Assembly (NCBI GenBank): GCA_030685065.1
Contig: JAUXQH010000095.1
Coordinates: 206,855 to 270,854 of the forward strand
Length of the DNA stretch: 64,000 bases
Source: Pseudomonadota bacterium
Lineage (GTDB): Bacteria; Myxococcota_A; UBA796; SXON01
Direction of reading: 5' to 3'
How positions within the stretch are numbered: position 1 is the first letter of the stretch; every line of letters begins with the position of its first letter. Under the pieces are notes generated by a model. It did not search any database, had not been told where the DNA came from, and was given only the letters and a program-made list of their open reading frames with translations. Position numbers and translations under genes: made by a program. Shown here piece by piece: positions 28,899-40,084 of the stretch.

Positions 28899-29040
28899 GT
28901 AGCCAGCCCCCGGAGGTGAGCGCGAAGCGAGCCGTGAGGGGGGCCCCCCGGGGGGGGACCGGCGGGGGCCCCGGCTGCGGTTCTGGCGGGCCGGCCCGAT
29001 CCTCTCGCGCCAAGATGAAGGAGCGCGATAACAGGCCCCG

Positions 29041-30519
29041 ATGGACGAGGTTCTCTCCCGCATCCCCCACCTCGTCGCCGCGCGCTACCCCATCCTCTGG
29101 CTCGTCTCGAACGAGGAGGAGCGGGTGGAGCGCGGGCTCGAACGCCTCGCGGCGGCCGAGGACATGGCCCTTCTGCGGTGGCGGCGCACCACCGGGCTCG
29201 TCGCGACCGGCGGCCTCTCGTTTCCGGACACCGAATCGCCCATCGCCGCCTTCGATGCGGTGAACGAGGTGGATGGTCCCGCCCTGTTCCTGTTCGAGGA
29301 CCTCGCGGATGACTTCGACAATCCCCTCGTCGTCCGGCGCCTGAAGGACCTCCAGCGCGAGGTGGCCTCGCGTCGGCAGGCGATCTTGATCCTGTCCCAC
29401 CGCGTGCAGCTGCCGGCCGAGCTCGAGAAGGATGTCGCCATCCTCGACATCCCGCTCCCGAACCGCAACGAGGTGGCCCGGCTCCTAGGCCTGCTCACCC
29501 TCTCGCAGAAGATCGAGCTCCCCCCGGAGCGCTTCGAGCAGTTCGTGACCGCCTCGCTGGGCCTCTCCGAGAAGGAGATCAAGCGCGCCTACGCGCGGGT
29601 CCTGCTCGACGGTACGCGCTTCGGCGCCGGCGACCTCGATCTGCTGCTCGAGGAGAAGGCGCGGCTCCTGCGCAAATCGCGCCACCTGGAATTCGTGCGG
29701 CCCGACGTAGGGATGGGGGACGTGGGCGGGCTCGGCAACCTCAAGGACTGGCTGCGCCAACGCGCCGCCGCGTTCACCGAGAAGGCCCGGATCTACGGGC
29801 TCCCGGAGCCGAAGGGCCTGTTCCTCCTCGGCGTGCAGGGCTGCGGAAAATCGCTGTCCGCCAAGGCGGTGGCCGAGCTGTGGCGCGTGCCGCTCCTGCG
29901 CCTCGACGTCGCCGCGCTGTTCGAAGGGCGCGCGGAGGAGGGCCTGCGGGAGACCATCCGCATCGCCGAGTCGCTCGCACCGGCGGTGCTCTGGATCGAC
30001 GAGATCGAGAAGGCCTTCTTGGGCGATGGGATGGCCACGAGCCGCGTGTTCGGCACCTTCCTGACGTGGATGCAGGAGAAGACCAAGCCGGTGTTCGTGG
30101 TCGGCACCGCCAACGAGGTGCGGGGCCTGCCGCCCGAGCTCCTCCGCAAGGGCCGCTTCGACGAGATCTTCTTCGTCGACCTCCCCAACGTGCACGAGCG
30201 CCTGGAGATCCTCGACATCCACCTGCGTCGTCGCAAGCGGGATCCCGAACGGTACGATCTGCTCGCCGTCGCCGAGGAGACCGACCGGTGGTCCGGCGCC
30301 GAGCTCGAACAGCTCTTGATCTCGGCGATGTTCTACTCCTTCTCCGCCGACCGCGAGCTCGGCCAGGAAGACCTGATCCGCGTCGCCCGGGAGACGATCC
30401 CCCTCGCCGTGACGATGGACGATCGCCTGAAGGAGCTCCGCGAGTGGGCACGCCCGCGCGCGCGCCCGGCGAGCGTCGACACCCGTAGAATCGCGTTCTT
30501 CGAGGACTGGAATGGCTGA
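29041..30519 (+). CDS. AAA+ ATPase, Ycf46-like
   Basis: [68 protein letters not shown]. Confidence 0.9.
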   Translation: MDEVLSRIPHLVAARYPILWLVSNEEERVERGLERLAAAEDMALLRWRRTTGLVATGGLSFPDTESPIAAFDAVNEVDGPALFLFEDLADDFDNPLVVRRLKDLQREVASRRQAILILSHRVQLPAELEKDVAILDIPLPNRNEVARLLGLLTLSQKIELPPERFEQFVTASLGLSEKEIKRAYARVLLDGTRFGAGDLDLLLEEKARLLRKSRHLEFVRPDVGMGDVGGLGNLKDWLRQRAAAFTEKARIYGLPEPKGLFLLGVQGCGKSLSAKAVAELWRVPLLRLDVAALFEGRAEEGLRETIRIAESLAPAVLWIDEIEKAFLGDGMATSRVFGTFLTWMQEKTKPVFVVGTANEVRGLPPELLRKGRFDEIFFVDLPNVHERLEILDIHLRRRKRDPERYDLLAVAEETDRWSGAELEQLLISAMFYSFSADRELGQEDLIRVARETIPLAVTMDDRLKELREWARPRARPASVDTRRIAFFEDWNG

Positions 30520-31540
30520 ACAGACGCCCTCTCCTCGCCTGCGGTGTGCCGTCATCGGGGCCGGCTCCTGGGGCACGGCCCTCGGCATCCAGCTCGCCCG
30601 CAACGGCCACGAGACCTGGCTGTGGGACCGCGACGCCGACCGCTGCGCGCGGATGGAGATCGACAGGGTCAACGACCGCTATCTGCCCGGCGCCACCTTT
30701 CCCGAGCGGCTCCACGTCTCCCACGACACCGACCGCGTGCTGGACGGCGCGGACCTGGTCGTGGCGGTGGTCCCGAGCCAGGTCATCCGGCCCGTGATGG
30801 GCGCGCTCGCGGACAAGCTCCGCGACGGGGTGCCGATCTGCTGCGCGTCGAAGGGCATCGAGGTCGGGAGCCTGCAGACGATGGACGAGGTGCTCCACGC
30901 CGCGCTCCCCGCGCGCCTGCACCCCTCGCTCTGCGCGCTCTCGGGGCCGAGCTTTGCCCGCGAGGTGGCGCTGGGCCTGCCCACGGCGGTGGTGGTCGCC
31001 GGCGACTCGGAGGACGCCTGCCATCGTGTCGCGAACGCGTTCCACGGCGGCTACTTCCGCGTCTATCACTCCGATGACGTCGTGGGCGTGGAGTACGGCG
31101 CCGCGCTCAAGAACGTGCTCGCGATCGCGTGCGGCGTGAGCGACGGCGCGGGCCTCGGCACCAACGCCCGGGCCGCGCTCATCACCCGTGGCCTGTCCGA
31201 GATCACCCGCCTCGCGGTGGCCCGCGGCGCGAACCCGCTCACGCTGATGGGCCTCGCCGGCCTCGGTGACCTCGTGCTCACCTGCACGGGTGACCTCTCC
31301 CGCAACCGGCGCGTCGGCCTCGGCCTGGGGCAGGGGCGCTCGCTCGCGGCGATCCTCGAGGAGCTCGGGCAGGTCGCCGAGGGCGTCGTGACCGCGCGGA
31401 GCGCCTGGGCGCTCGCGCAGCAGGCGGGCGTCGACATGCCGATCACCGAGCAGGTGTATCGGATGCTCTACGAGGACAAGCCGGTGCGGGACGTGCTCAA
31501 GGACCTGGTGGGGCGGGAGCGGAAGGCCGAGCGGGGGTAG
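30512..31540 (+). CDS. gpsA: glycerol-3-phosphate dehydrogenase [NAD(P)+]
   Basis: VIGAGSWGTALGIQLARNGHETWLWDRD, LSGPSFAREVALGLPTAVVVA, LAGLGDLVLTCTGDLSRNRRVG. Confidence 0.96.
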   Translation: MAEQTPSPRLRCAVIGAGSWGTALGIQLARNGHETWLWDRDADRCARMEIDRVNDRYLPGATFPERLHVSHDTDRVLDGADLVVAVVPSQVIRPVMGALADKLRDGVPICCASKGIEVGSLQTMDEVLHAALPARLHPSLCALSGPSFAREVALGLPTAVVVAGDSEDACHRVANAFHGGYFRVYHSDDVVGVEYGAALKNVLAIACGVSDGAGLGTNARAALITRGLSEITRLAVARGANPLTLMGLAGLGDLVLTCTGDLSRNRRVGLGLGQGRSLAAILEELGQVAEGVVTARSAWALAQQAGVDMPITEQVYRMLYEDKPVRDVLKDLVGRERKAERG

Positions 31541-31599
31541 CCAGTTCCGGGCGGGGCTCGTTCCTTGCACCCCGCCCCCGCTTCTGTCACGATCCCCCC

Positions 31600-32394
31600 G
31601 TGCCGACCGAGCCGGGAACAGAGGGCGGGCGTTTCGGCGCCAGCCTCGACGTCACCATTGACCTGCCGCTCGCCGACGTGGGGAGCCGCGGTCTCGCGCG
31701 CGCGGTCGACGCCGTGGTCTACCTCTTCGTCCAGCTCGCGTTCGCCGTGGTGCTCGCGTTCGCGCTCGGCCTCGGGTACGCCGCGGACATCGCCGGGCTC
31801 GGCCTCCTCGCGGGGGTGTTCTTCATCCTGTACTTCGTGTTCCAGTGGTCGCTCGGCACCACGGTCGAGCTCTGGATGCGCGGCCAGACCCCCGGCAAGA
31901 AGCTGCTCGGCCTGCGTACGGTGCGGGATGACGGCGGCTCGCTCACCCTCGTGCCCGCGCTCCTCCGCAACCTGCTGCGCGTCGACTCGTTTCCGGTGAT
32001 CAGCCTCCTCGACCTGGTCGTGATGTACCTCCACCCGTCGGGAAAGCGGCTGGGCGATCTGGCCGCCGGCACCGTGGTGGTGGACGAGGGGCGGGCCGCG
32101 GAGGCCCGCACGTGGCCGCCGGCGTTGCCCGCCGCCGACGTGGCGCTGCTCCAGATCTGGTTCGCGCGTGCGCCCGACCTCCTGGGGCCGCGGCGCGCGG
32201 CCATCGCGGCCCGCCTCGTCGCGCGGCTCGCCAAGGGCCATCCGGGCCTGCTCGACGCCGCGCTCCTCGAGGCCGGGGGCCAGCCCGTGGGCGCGCTCGA
32301 GCGGCTCGCCCCCCGCGCCGGGACGCCCGTGCCGGTGAAGCCCCCGGTCTCCCTCGTGAAGCCCGCGTCCGTGCCCCCCGCCCCGGCTGGCTGA
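31600..32394 (+). CDS. RDD-family membrane protein (GTG start)
   Basis: LGTTVELWMRGQTPGKKLLGLRTVRDDGG, LDLVVMYLHPSGKRLGDLAAGTVVV. Confidence 0.88.
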   Translation: MPTEPGTEGGRFGASLDVTIDLPLADVGSRGLARAVDAVVYLFVQLAFAVVLAFALGLGYAADIAGLGLLAGVFFILYFVFQWSLGTTVELWMRGQTPGKKLLGLRTVRDDGGSLTLVPALLRNLLRVDSFPVISLLDLVVMYLHPSGKRLGDLAAGTVVVDEGRAAEARTWPPALPAADVALLQIWFARAPDLLGPRRAAIAARLVARLAKGHPGLLDAALLEAGGQPVGALERLAPRAGTPVPVKPPVSLVKPASVPPAPAG

Positions 32395-32395
32395 C

Positions 32396-33418
32396 GTGAC
32401 CGTGGCCGAGCCGCTCCCCGCCGAGCCCGCCAGCGTCGAACCCCTCCCCGTGGAGCCGGGCACGTCGACGTACGCGCGCTTCGTCGTCGCGGGGGAGCGG
32501 GAGTGGGACGAGGTGGAGCGGCGGCTCGGGACGATGGCGAAGCGCGGCCCCGCCGGCCTCGACCACGCCGCGCTGGACGGGCTCGCGGCGGCCCACCGCC
32601 GCGTCGTGGCCGACTTCGCCTGGGCCCGCACCGCCTTTCCCGGCACCCCCGCCGAGGCCCGCCTCCGTCGCATCGCATTCGCGGGCCACCAGCTCCTGGC
32701 CGCGCGCGACGCGCCGCTCGGCGAGCGGGCGCGCGCGTACGTCCTCGACACCTTCCCCCGCGCGTTCGCGGACACCGCGCCCGAGCGCGCCGTCGCCCTC
32801 GCGGTGATGGTGGGCGCGGGCCTGCTCGGCCTCGTGCTGGGCACCCTCGACGAGGGCGCCGCCGCCTGGTTTCTCGGCGAGGACCAGCTCGCCGGGATGC
32901 GGCGCGGCGACATGTGGACCGACCACCTCACGTCCGTGACGCCCGGCGGCACCCTCTCCGGGTTCATCGCCCGCAACAACATGACGGTGGCGCTGGTCGC
33001 CTGGATCGGCGGCATCGCGGGGGGGCTCGGCTCGCTCTACGTGCTCGTCCTGAACGGGCTCATGCTCGGCGTGATCGTCGCCGCGTGCGTGCGCTTCGGC
33101 ACCCTCGACCGGCTGCTCGCCTTCGTGCCCGCGCATGGGCTGCTGGAGCTCTACCTCATCTCCGTGGCCGCGGGCGCCGGCCTGAAGCTGGCCTCGGGGC
33201 TCGTCGTCGCGTCTCCTCGCCCGCGCGCGATCACCGCCCCCGAGGCCGCCCGCGCCTCCCTCGCGCTCGCGACGGGCACCCTGCCCTGGTTCCTGCTCCT
33301 CGGCGCGATCGAGGGCTTCGTCTCGCCGCTCGACCTGCCCCTGATCCTCGACGTCGGGATCGGCGCCGCGCTCCTCCTCCTGTTTTTCGGCGCCACCCGT
33401 CTGCGGAGAGCCTCCTGA
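32396..33418 (+). CDS. SpoIIM/DUF95-like membrane protein (GTG start)
   Basis: LTSVTPGGTLSGFIARNNMTVALVAWIGGIAGGLGSLYVLVLNGLMLG, FVPAHGLLELYLISVAAGAGLKLA. Confidence 0.88.
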   Translation: MTVAEPLPAEPASVEPLPVEPGTSTYARFVVAGEREWDEVERRLGTMAKRGPAGLDHAALDGLAAAHRRVVADFAWARTAFPGTPAEARLRRIAFAGHQLLAARDAPLGERARAYVLDTFPRAFADTAPERAVALAVMVGAGLLGLVLGTLDEGAAAWFLGEDQLAGMRRGDMWTDHLTSVTPGGTLSGFIARNNMTVALVAWIGGIAGGLGSLYVLVLNGLMLGVIVAACVRFGTLDRLLAFVPAHGLLELYLISVAAGAGLKLASGLVVASPRPRAITAPEAARASLALATGTLPWFLLLGAIEGFVSPLDLPLILDVGIGAALLLLFFGATRLRRAS

Positions 33419-34269
33419 TGAACCTCCGCACGCCCGCCACCAGCTTCGTCGCCGCCCTGGACGAGCCGTGGCGCTTCCTCCGCACGCGCTTCTCGATGTG
33501 GGCGCCCGCCGCGTTCGCCCTCGCCGCGATGGGCGTCGTACCGGCAGTGCTCGTCCAGTGGTTCATGGCCCGCCTCACCCACGTGACGCCGGGCGCGATG
33601 CCGGACCTCGTGAGCCTCGTCGCGCTGTTTCCCGCACTCTTCTTCTTCATGCTCGCCTACGTGGCCACGCAGCTCGGCGCCTTCGTCATCGCGACGCGCG
33701 TGCTCGCGGGCGAGCGCCCGAACGTAGGTGACGTGCTCGCGACGGCGCTCTCGCCCCGGATGCTGCTGGTGGGTGGCGTCCCGCTCCTCCTCGTGCTCGC
33801 CGGCTTCGGATGCGTCGTGGGGGGGCCCGTCGCGGCGGCGCTCGTCGGGTTCGCTCCGGCGGCCGTGCTCGCGCGCCCCGGAGTGTGGTTCAGCACGTGG
33901 GGGGAGGCCTTCGCGGCCGCCACCGTTCGGGCGAGCCCCCGCGACGCCGGCCCGCCGGGCCTCAAGCTCGCGGCCATCACGCTCGTCTGGTACGGGGTCA
34001 ACTCGGTCGCGGGCCAGCTCGCGGCCATCCCGTCGCTCGGGTGGTTCGTGTGGAGCGGGATCAACGCGCTCGGCTCGGGCGACATCCTCGGCGCGCTCCA
34101 GTCGAACCCTCCCTTCGCGATCGGCGCGACCGGTGTGATCCTCGGCGCGGCGCTGCGCCCGTTCGCGGACATCTTCCTCGCGGCCGGCGTGGTCCTGTTG
34201 TGGCGTGACCTCGAGCGCGTGCGCGGCGGGGAGGACCTCGAGGCGCTCGTGGACGGGCGCGCGACGTGA
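33418..34269 (+). CDS. multi-pass membrane protein of RDD/SpoIIM/MoxR operon
   Basis: MNLRTPATSFVAALDEPWRFLRTRFSMWAPAA; several TM segments; ATG overlaps previous stop. Confidence 0.75.
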   Translation: MNLRTPATSFVAALDEPWRFLRTRFSMWAPAAFALAAMGVVPAVLVQWFMARLTHVTPGAMPDLVSLVALFPALFFFMLAYVATQLGAFVIATRVLAGERPNVGDVLATALSPRMLLVGGVPLLLVLAGFGCVVGGPVAAALVGFAPAAVLARPGVWFSTWGEAFAAATVRASPRDAGPPGLKLAAITLVWYGVNSVAGQLAAIPSLGWFVWSGINALGSGDILGALQSNPPFAIGATGVILGAALRPFADIFLAAGVVLLWRDLERVRGGEDLEALVDGRAT

Positions 34270-34898
34270 GCCCGGTCGACCCGAGCGCGGGCCAGCAGGC
34301 GACAGCCGACGCCGCGCGGCTCGCGGAGATCCTCGACGCCGAGGGGATCGCGACCTCCACCTCCGAGCCGACAGCCACCAGCTGGCTCTCCGCCGTCGTC
34401 GATCGCGGCCTGCGCGAGGCCTTCGAGGCGTCGCTGCCCGCGATGGGCGCGTCCGCGCCGTGGCTCGCGGGGCTGGTGCTCGGCGTGTCGGGGCTGCTCG
34501 CGACGGCCGTGGTCGTGGCCCTGCTCGTCGGGTGGCGGCGGCGAGCGACGGGCGCCGGCGCCGCCCCCGAGGTGACCGCCCTCGTCACGCCCGCGGCGCC
34601 GCCTTCGTCGAACGACATCGAGCGCCTCCTGGGCCTCGACGACGCGCCCGGGGCGCTCCGCGCGTTGTGGCGGTGGGTCGCCGCGGGCATCGAGGCGCGC
34701 GGCTTCGCCCACCCTTCGGCCGACCGCACCAACCGCGAGCTGCTCGCCGAGGTGCGCCGCGCGGCCCCGGGCTGGGAGCGGCTCCCGACCTTCACGCGCC
34801 TCACCAACGCGGTGGACGGCCATCTCTACGGCGGCGTGCCCCTCGATACCGCGGCCGTTCGCGCGCTCCTCCCCCTCGCCGAGCAGGTGGCCCGGTGA
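34266..34898 (+). CDS. DUF4129-like protein
   Basis: ALRALWRWVAAGIEARGFAHPSADRTNRELLAEVR; operon context. Confidence 0.65.
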   Translation: MSPVDPSAGQQATADAARLAEILDAEGIATSTSEPTATSWLSAVVDRGLREAFEASLPAMGASAPWLAGLVLGVSGLLATAVVVALLVGWRRRATGAGAAPEVTALVTPAAPPSSNDIERLLGLDDAPGALRALWRWVAAGIEARGFAHPSADRTNRELLAEVRRAAPGWERLPTFTRLTNAVDGHLYGGVPLDTAAVRALLPLAEQVAR

Positions 34899-35977
34899 AG
34901 GCGCGCCTCTGGATCCTCCTCCTCTTCGCGGCGCTCGGGCTCCTCGCCGCCATGGTCCTCCTCACCGCGCCGGCGGGAGGCCGCCGAAGCGTCACCGACC
35001 GCACCCCGCGTGGATACCGCGCCGCGTTCGCGTATCTCGAGGCCACGGGCGGCGAGATCGGCACGTGGGACGCGCCGTTCGACGCGTTGGACGCCCCCCT
35101 CGGCACGACGCTGGTGACCGCCTGGCCCGTGTCGCGCGGCTTCGACGGCAGCGGCGACGCCGCCTCGTTGGTGACCTGGGTCCGGAACGGCGGCCGCACG
35201 GTGCTCCTCCTCGACCTGTCCGCGGAGGACGGCCACCCGTACACCCTCGTGGAGGGCACCCTCAAGGGCCTCCTCGTCCGGGACGAGCCCATCGCGCCGT
35301 GGTCCTGGGAGGAGTGGCGCACGTGGTCCGCGATGCGACGCACCGCGACGATGCGCATGCCCGACGGCCCCTCCGGGACCCTCGCCCTGGCCGATCCGCT
35401 CTGGAACCTGACCTGCCCCGCCAACGCCGAATTCCTCGCGACGGACGCGTCGGGCGTGCCAAGCGTCTGCCGGCTCGCCTGGGGCAAGGGCGAGATCGTG
35501 CTCGTCTCGGACGCGACGGTCTGGCAGAACGACCATCTCGGCCGCGCCGACAACCTCGCGCTGCTCGACGGCCTCCTCGCCGGGCGCACGGTCCGGTTCG
35601 ACGAGTGGCATCACGGGGTGGCCACGGTGGTGAGCGCCGTCCCCCCCTACGTCCCCGGGCTGTTCGCGGTTCACCTCGGCGTGCTCTGGCTCGTCAGCCT
35701 CCTGGCCCTCGCGCGCCGCTTCGGCGATCCGCTCCCGCCGCCGGGACTCGCGGGGCCGTCCATGGCCCGCGCGCTCCACGCGCTCGCGACGCTTCACGAG
35801 GGAAGCGGCCACGCGGGCTCGGCCGCCGCCCGCCTCTACGCCCTCGCGCGCGCCCGGAGCGACCGGAAGGGGCTCGACCCCGCCCTCCTTCCGCCGCCGC
35901 CCTCCGCCCCCTCCGACACCCGCTTCGCCGCGTGGGCCGCGCGCATCGGCGCCGCCCAACGCGACCAACGCTTCTGA
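34895..35977 (+). CDS. DUF4350-like protein (GTG start)
   Basis: [47 protein letters not shown]; operon context. Confidence 0.75.
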   Translation: MKARLWILLLFAALGLLAAMVLLTAPAGGRRSVTDRTPRGYRAAFAYLEATGGEIGTWDAPFDALDAPLGTTLVTAWPVSRGFDGSGDAASLVTWVRNGGRTVLLLDLSAEDGHPYTLVEGTLKGLLVRDEPIAPWSWEEWRTWSAMRRTATMRMPDGPSGTLALADPLWNLTCPANAEFLATDASGVPSVCRLAWGKGEIVLVSDATVWQNDHLGRADNLALLDGLLAGRTVRFDEWHHGVATVVSAVPPYVPGLFAVHLGVLWLVSLLALARRFGDPLPPPGLAGPSMARALHALATLHEGSGHAGSAAARLYALARARSDRKGLDPALLPPPPSAPSDTRFAAWAARIGAAQRDQRF

Positions 35978-35993
35978 CTCCTCGAGGCCCCCC

Positions 35994-37015
<1,022 letters not shown>

Positions 37016-37019
<4 letters not shown>

Positions 37020-38326
37020 TCCAGCCGAGCGCGCGCGCCTTCTGGTTGTGGGGTGCCGTCACGCTGCTCTTCGTCGCGGCGTGGCTCGTGCCGTCCCTCG
37101 CCTGGGTGGCGCTCGGGCTCGACGCGGCCATCGCCGTGCTCGTCCTCCTCGACGGGCGCGACGCGCGGCGGCGCCCGATGGAGCTGGTGCGGACCCTGGC
37201 GCCCACCGTGTACCAGGGCGAGCCCACGGTCCTCACCGTGGCCGTGACGAACCCATCCGCGCGCCCGCTCCGCGTCCGTGTCCGCGAGGTGCTGCCCGCC
37301 GCGCTCTCCGACGAGAGCGTGGAGCTCCTCCTCACCGTGCCCCCGATGTCGACGATCACGCAGCCCGTCACGCTCGTCCCGCGCGTGCGCGAGCGGGTTG
37401 TCCTCACGACGGCCGCGGTGCGCCTCGCCGGCCGCTGGGGCCTCGCCTGGGCCGAGCGTCGCCTCGGCGCCCCCGTCGCCGTGAAGGTGTATCCCAAGGT
37501 CCACCACGAGGGCGAGACCGGGATGGTGCTGCGTCAAGCGCTCGAACGTCGCGACGGGGCGCACGCGCGCAACCTGCACGGCCCCTCGACCGAAGTGGCC
37601 TCCCTGCGCGACTACCAGCCCGGCGACGACTTCCGCACCGTGCAGTGGAAGGCCACCGCCCGACGTGGCAAGCCGGTGACCGCCGAGCGCACCTGGGAGC
37701 AGCGCCAACGCCTCGCGATCCTGCTCGACATCGGCCGCCCGATGGCGGGCACGGACGGCGTCTGGACCCGCTTCGACCACGCCCTCGCCGCCGCCATCGC
37801 CCTCTCCCGCGTGGCGTCGACCTGGGGCGACGAGGTCACCATCGTCCTGTTCTCGCGGACCATCCGCCGCGTCGTACGCACCGGCGGGCGCACGCGCGAC
37901 TTCGCCGCGGTGTTCGAGGCCCTCCATCGGGAGCAGGCCGACACGCTCGAGCCCGACTGGGACGCGCTCGTCCGGTGGTGCGCCGTCGGGCTGCCCCGCC
38001 GCACGCTCGCGGTGGTGTGCACGTCGGTGGTCGACCCCGGCACCGCCGATCGGCTCACCGGCAGCCTCATCGCGCTCGCCCGGCGCCACCGCCCGCTCCT
38101 CGTCAACCTCGCGGACCCCGCCGTCGCCCAGAACGCGCGCGCGGTGCCGTCGGATGCGCTCGGTGCGTTCGCCAAGGTCACGGCGATGGGCATCGAAGAG
38201 GACATCCGGGCGCTCGAGGTGCGCTTGCGCGGGGCGGGGGTCGCGACGGTCACGACGCCGGCGGACCGGCTCACGCTCGGGATGTTGCGGGGGTGGATGG
38301 AGTTGAAGGCGAAGCGGGGGGGGTAG
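37016..38326 (+). CDS. DUF58 protein
   Basis: [50 protein letters not shown]. Confidence 0.94.
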
Positions 38327-38357
38327 GGGTTCGGGGGCCCGGGTTAGCATCCCGCCC

Positions 38358-39227
38358 ATGTCCTACGTCCCGGAACGTCGCCTCCGCGAAGAGATCATCA
38401 AGTTCGCCCACCTCTGCTACGAGCGGCACCTGCTCGTCGCGATGGACGGCAACCTCTCCGCGCTCCTGCCCGACGGGAACGTGTTGTGCACGAAGGCCGG
38501 GTGTCACAAGGGGTTCCTCGTCGATGACGACCTGGTCGTCATCGACCGGAGCGGCAAGAAGCTCCGGGGCCAGGGCAGCCCCACGTCCGAGATGGCCATG
38601 CACCTGGCCTGTTACGACGAGCGGCCCGACGTGCGCGCGGTCATCCACACGCACCCACCCATCTCCATCGCGTTCACGATCGCCGGCGTGAGCATGGCGC
38701 GGTGTGTCCTGCCCGAGGTCGTGCTCACCCTCGGCACCGTCCCCACCGTGGAGTATGCGACCACCGGCACGCGGTCCCTCGCCGACGGCATCCGTTCGTA
38801 CGTACGCAACCACGATGCCATCTTGATGGATCGCCACGGCGCGGTGTGTCTGGGGAAGGATCTGCTCACCGCGTTCTGCAACCTCGAGACGATGGAGCAC
38901 ACCGCGCTCATCACGAAGACCGCGCGAGACTTGGGTGGCATCAAGGAGCTCCCCCCCGAGGAGGCCGTGAAGCTGCGCTCCATGGGGCTCAAGCGCTACG
39001 GCGGGCCGCCGTCCGCGGTCGCCAAGGCCGACCACCCGCACGCCGACCTTCCGGACGCATGCAAGTCCTGCTCGGGGTGCGCGCACCCGACGCCCTCCGG
39101 TGTGGCACCCAAGAGCGAGCTCAAGCTGGCGCGCGTGGTGAGCGCTCCGCTCATGGGAGCTTCGGGCGGGTCATCCGTAGAGGACGCCCTGGTGAACGAG
39201 GTGCTCAGGGCGCTGGGACGGGGGTAG
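38358..39227 (+). CDS. class II aldolase/adducin-family protein with C-terminal CxxCxxC extension
   Basis: DGNLSALLPDGNVLCTKAG, AVIHTHPPISIAF, LMDRHGAVCLGKDLLTAF; CKSCSGCAH. Confidence 0.9.
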   Translation: MSYVPERRLREEIIKFAHLCYERHLLVAMDGNLSALLPDGNVLCTKAGCHKGFLVDDDLVVIDRSGKKLRGQGSPTSEMAMHLACYDERPDVRAVIHTHPPISIAFTIAGVSMARCVLPEVVLTLGTVPTVEYATTGTRSLADGIRSYVRNHDAILMDRHGAVCLGKDLLTAFCNLETMEHTALITKTARDLGGIKELPPEEAVKLRSMGLKRYGGPPSAVAKADHPHADLPDACKSCSGCAHPTPSGVAPKSELKLARVVSAPLMGASGGSSVEDALVNEVLRALGRG

Positions 39228-40059
39228 CCAAGGCCAGGCGCTCCGGCTCCTCCAACAGCTGCCGCAATTCCCTGGCAACCAGGCCCGCGTGCAGGCCGTC
39301 GACCAAACGGTGATCGAACGTGCCATTCACGTGCAGCACGCGCCCGACCACGATGCGATCCCCTTCCACACACGGCCGCACCTCGATGGCGCCGAGCGTC
39401 ACGATCATCGACGAGCGCGCCAACGGAAAGAACGGCGCCCACGCCTTGGTGAGCCCGAACACGCCCACGTTGGTGACCATCGCCGAGCCGAAGGGGTCCG
39501 GCGGGCTGCCGAGGAGGGCCGGGCTCATGTTGAGCGTCCACGACGTCCAATCGAAGAACGCGAGCAGGGGACCCAACAGGAAGCCGGGGAGCATGTCGAG
39601 CAGGCCCTTGGTACGTTCGAAGTCGGCGTCCTGCCGAGCCCGGATCTTCGCCGCACGCTCCCGGATCTGGCGGGCGATGCCGACGGTGTCCAGTGTGTCC
39701 GCGCAAAGGATCTTCACGCCGGATAGATCGGCGGTCGCCGCCTTGCCGTCGTCCCCTTCCACCGCCACCTGAACGAAGATGTCGACGTCGCGGCGCAGGT
39801 AGATGGAGCCGAAGCGCACGACGCCGTTCACGTCGCGATGGTTGGCGAGCACCATCGCGAGCGCACGCGTGACCGCGTGGGTGACCGTGATCTTCTCTCC
39901 CGAGCGGGCCCGCTCCGCCGCGATCCAGGCCTCGAGCGCCTCGACGCGGATCTCCATCGAGCCGTACATGTGCGGATCGCGGGGCTCCGGCCACGCCACC
40001 GCGGCGATGCGGCGGAACGACGAGAGCGACGTGAGGCGCTCGAGGTGGACATTGGGCAT
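39205..40059 (-). CDS. stand-alone 2-oxoacid dehydrogenase E2-type acyltransferase catalytic domain
   Basis: ITVTHAVTRALAMVLANHRDVNG, NGTFDHRLVDGLHAGLVARELRQLLEEPERL. Confidence 0.85.
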   Translation of the reverse strand: MPNVHLERLTSLSSFRRIAAVAWPEPRDPHMYGSMEIRVEALEAWIAAERARSGEKITVTHAVTRALAMVLANHRDVNGVVRFGSIYLRRDVDIFVQVAVEGDDGKAATADLSGVKILCADTLDTVGIARQIRERAAKIRARQDADFERTKGLLDMLPGFLLGPLLAFFDWTSWTLNMSPALLGSPPDPFGSAMVTNVGVFGLTKAWAPFFPLARSSMIVTLGAIEVRPCVEGDRIVVGRVLHVNGTFDHRLVDGLHAGLVARELRQLLEEPERLALATPVPAP

Positions 40060-40084
40060 CGGGCCGGCCGGGGAAGGGTGCGTT

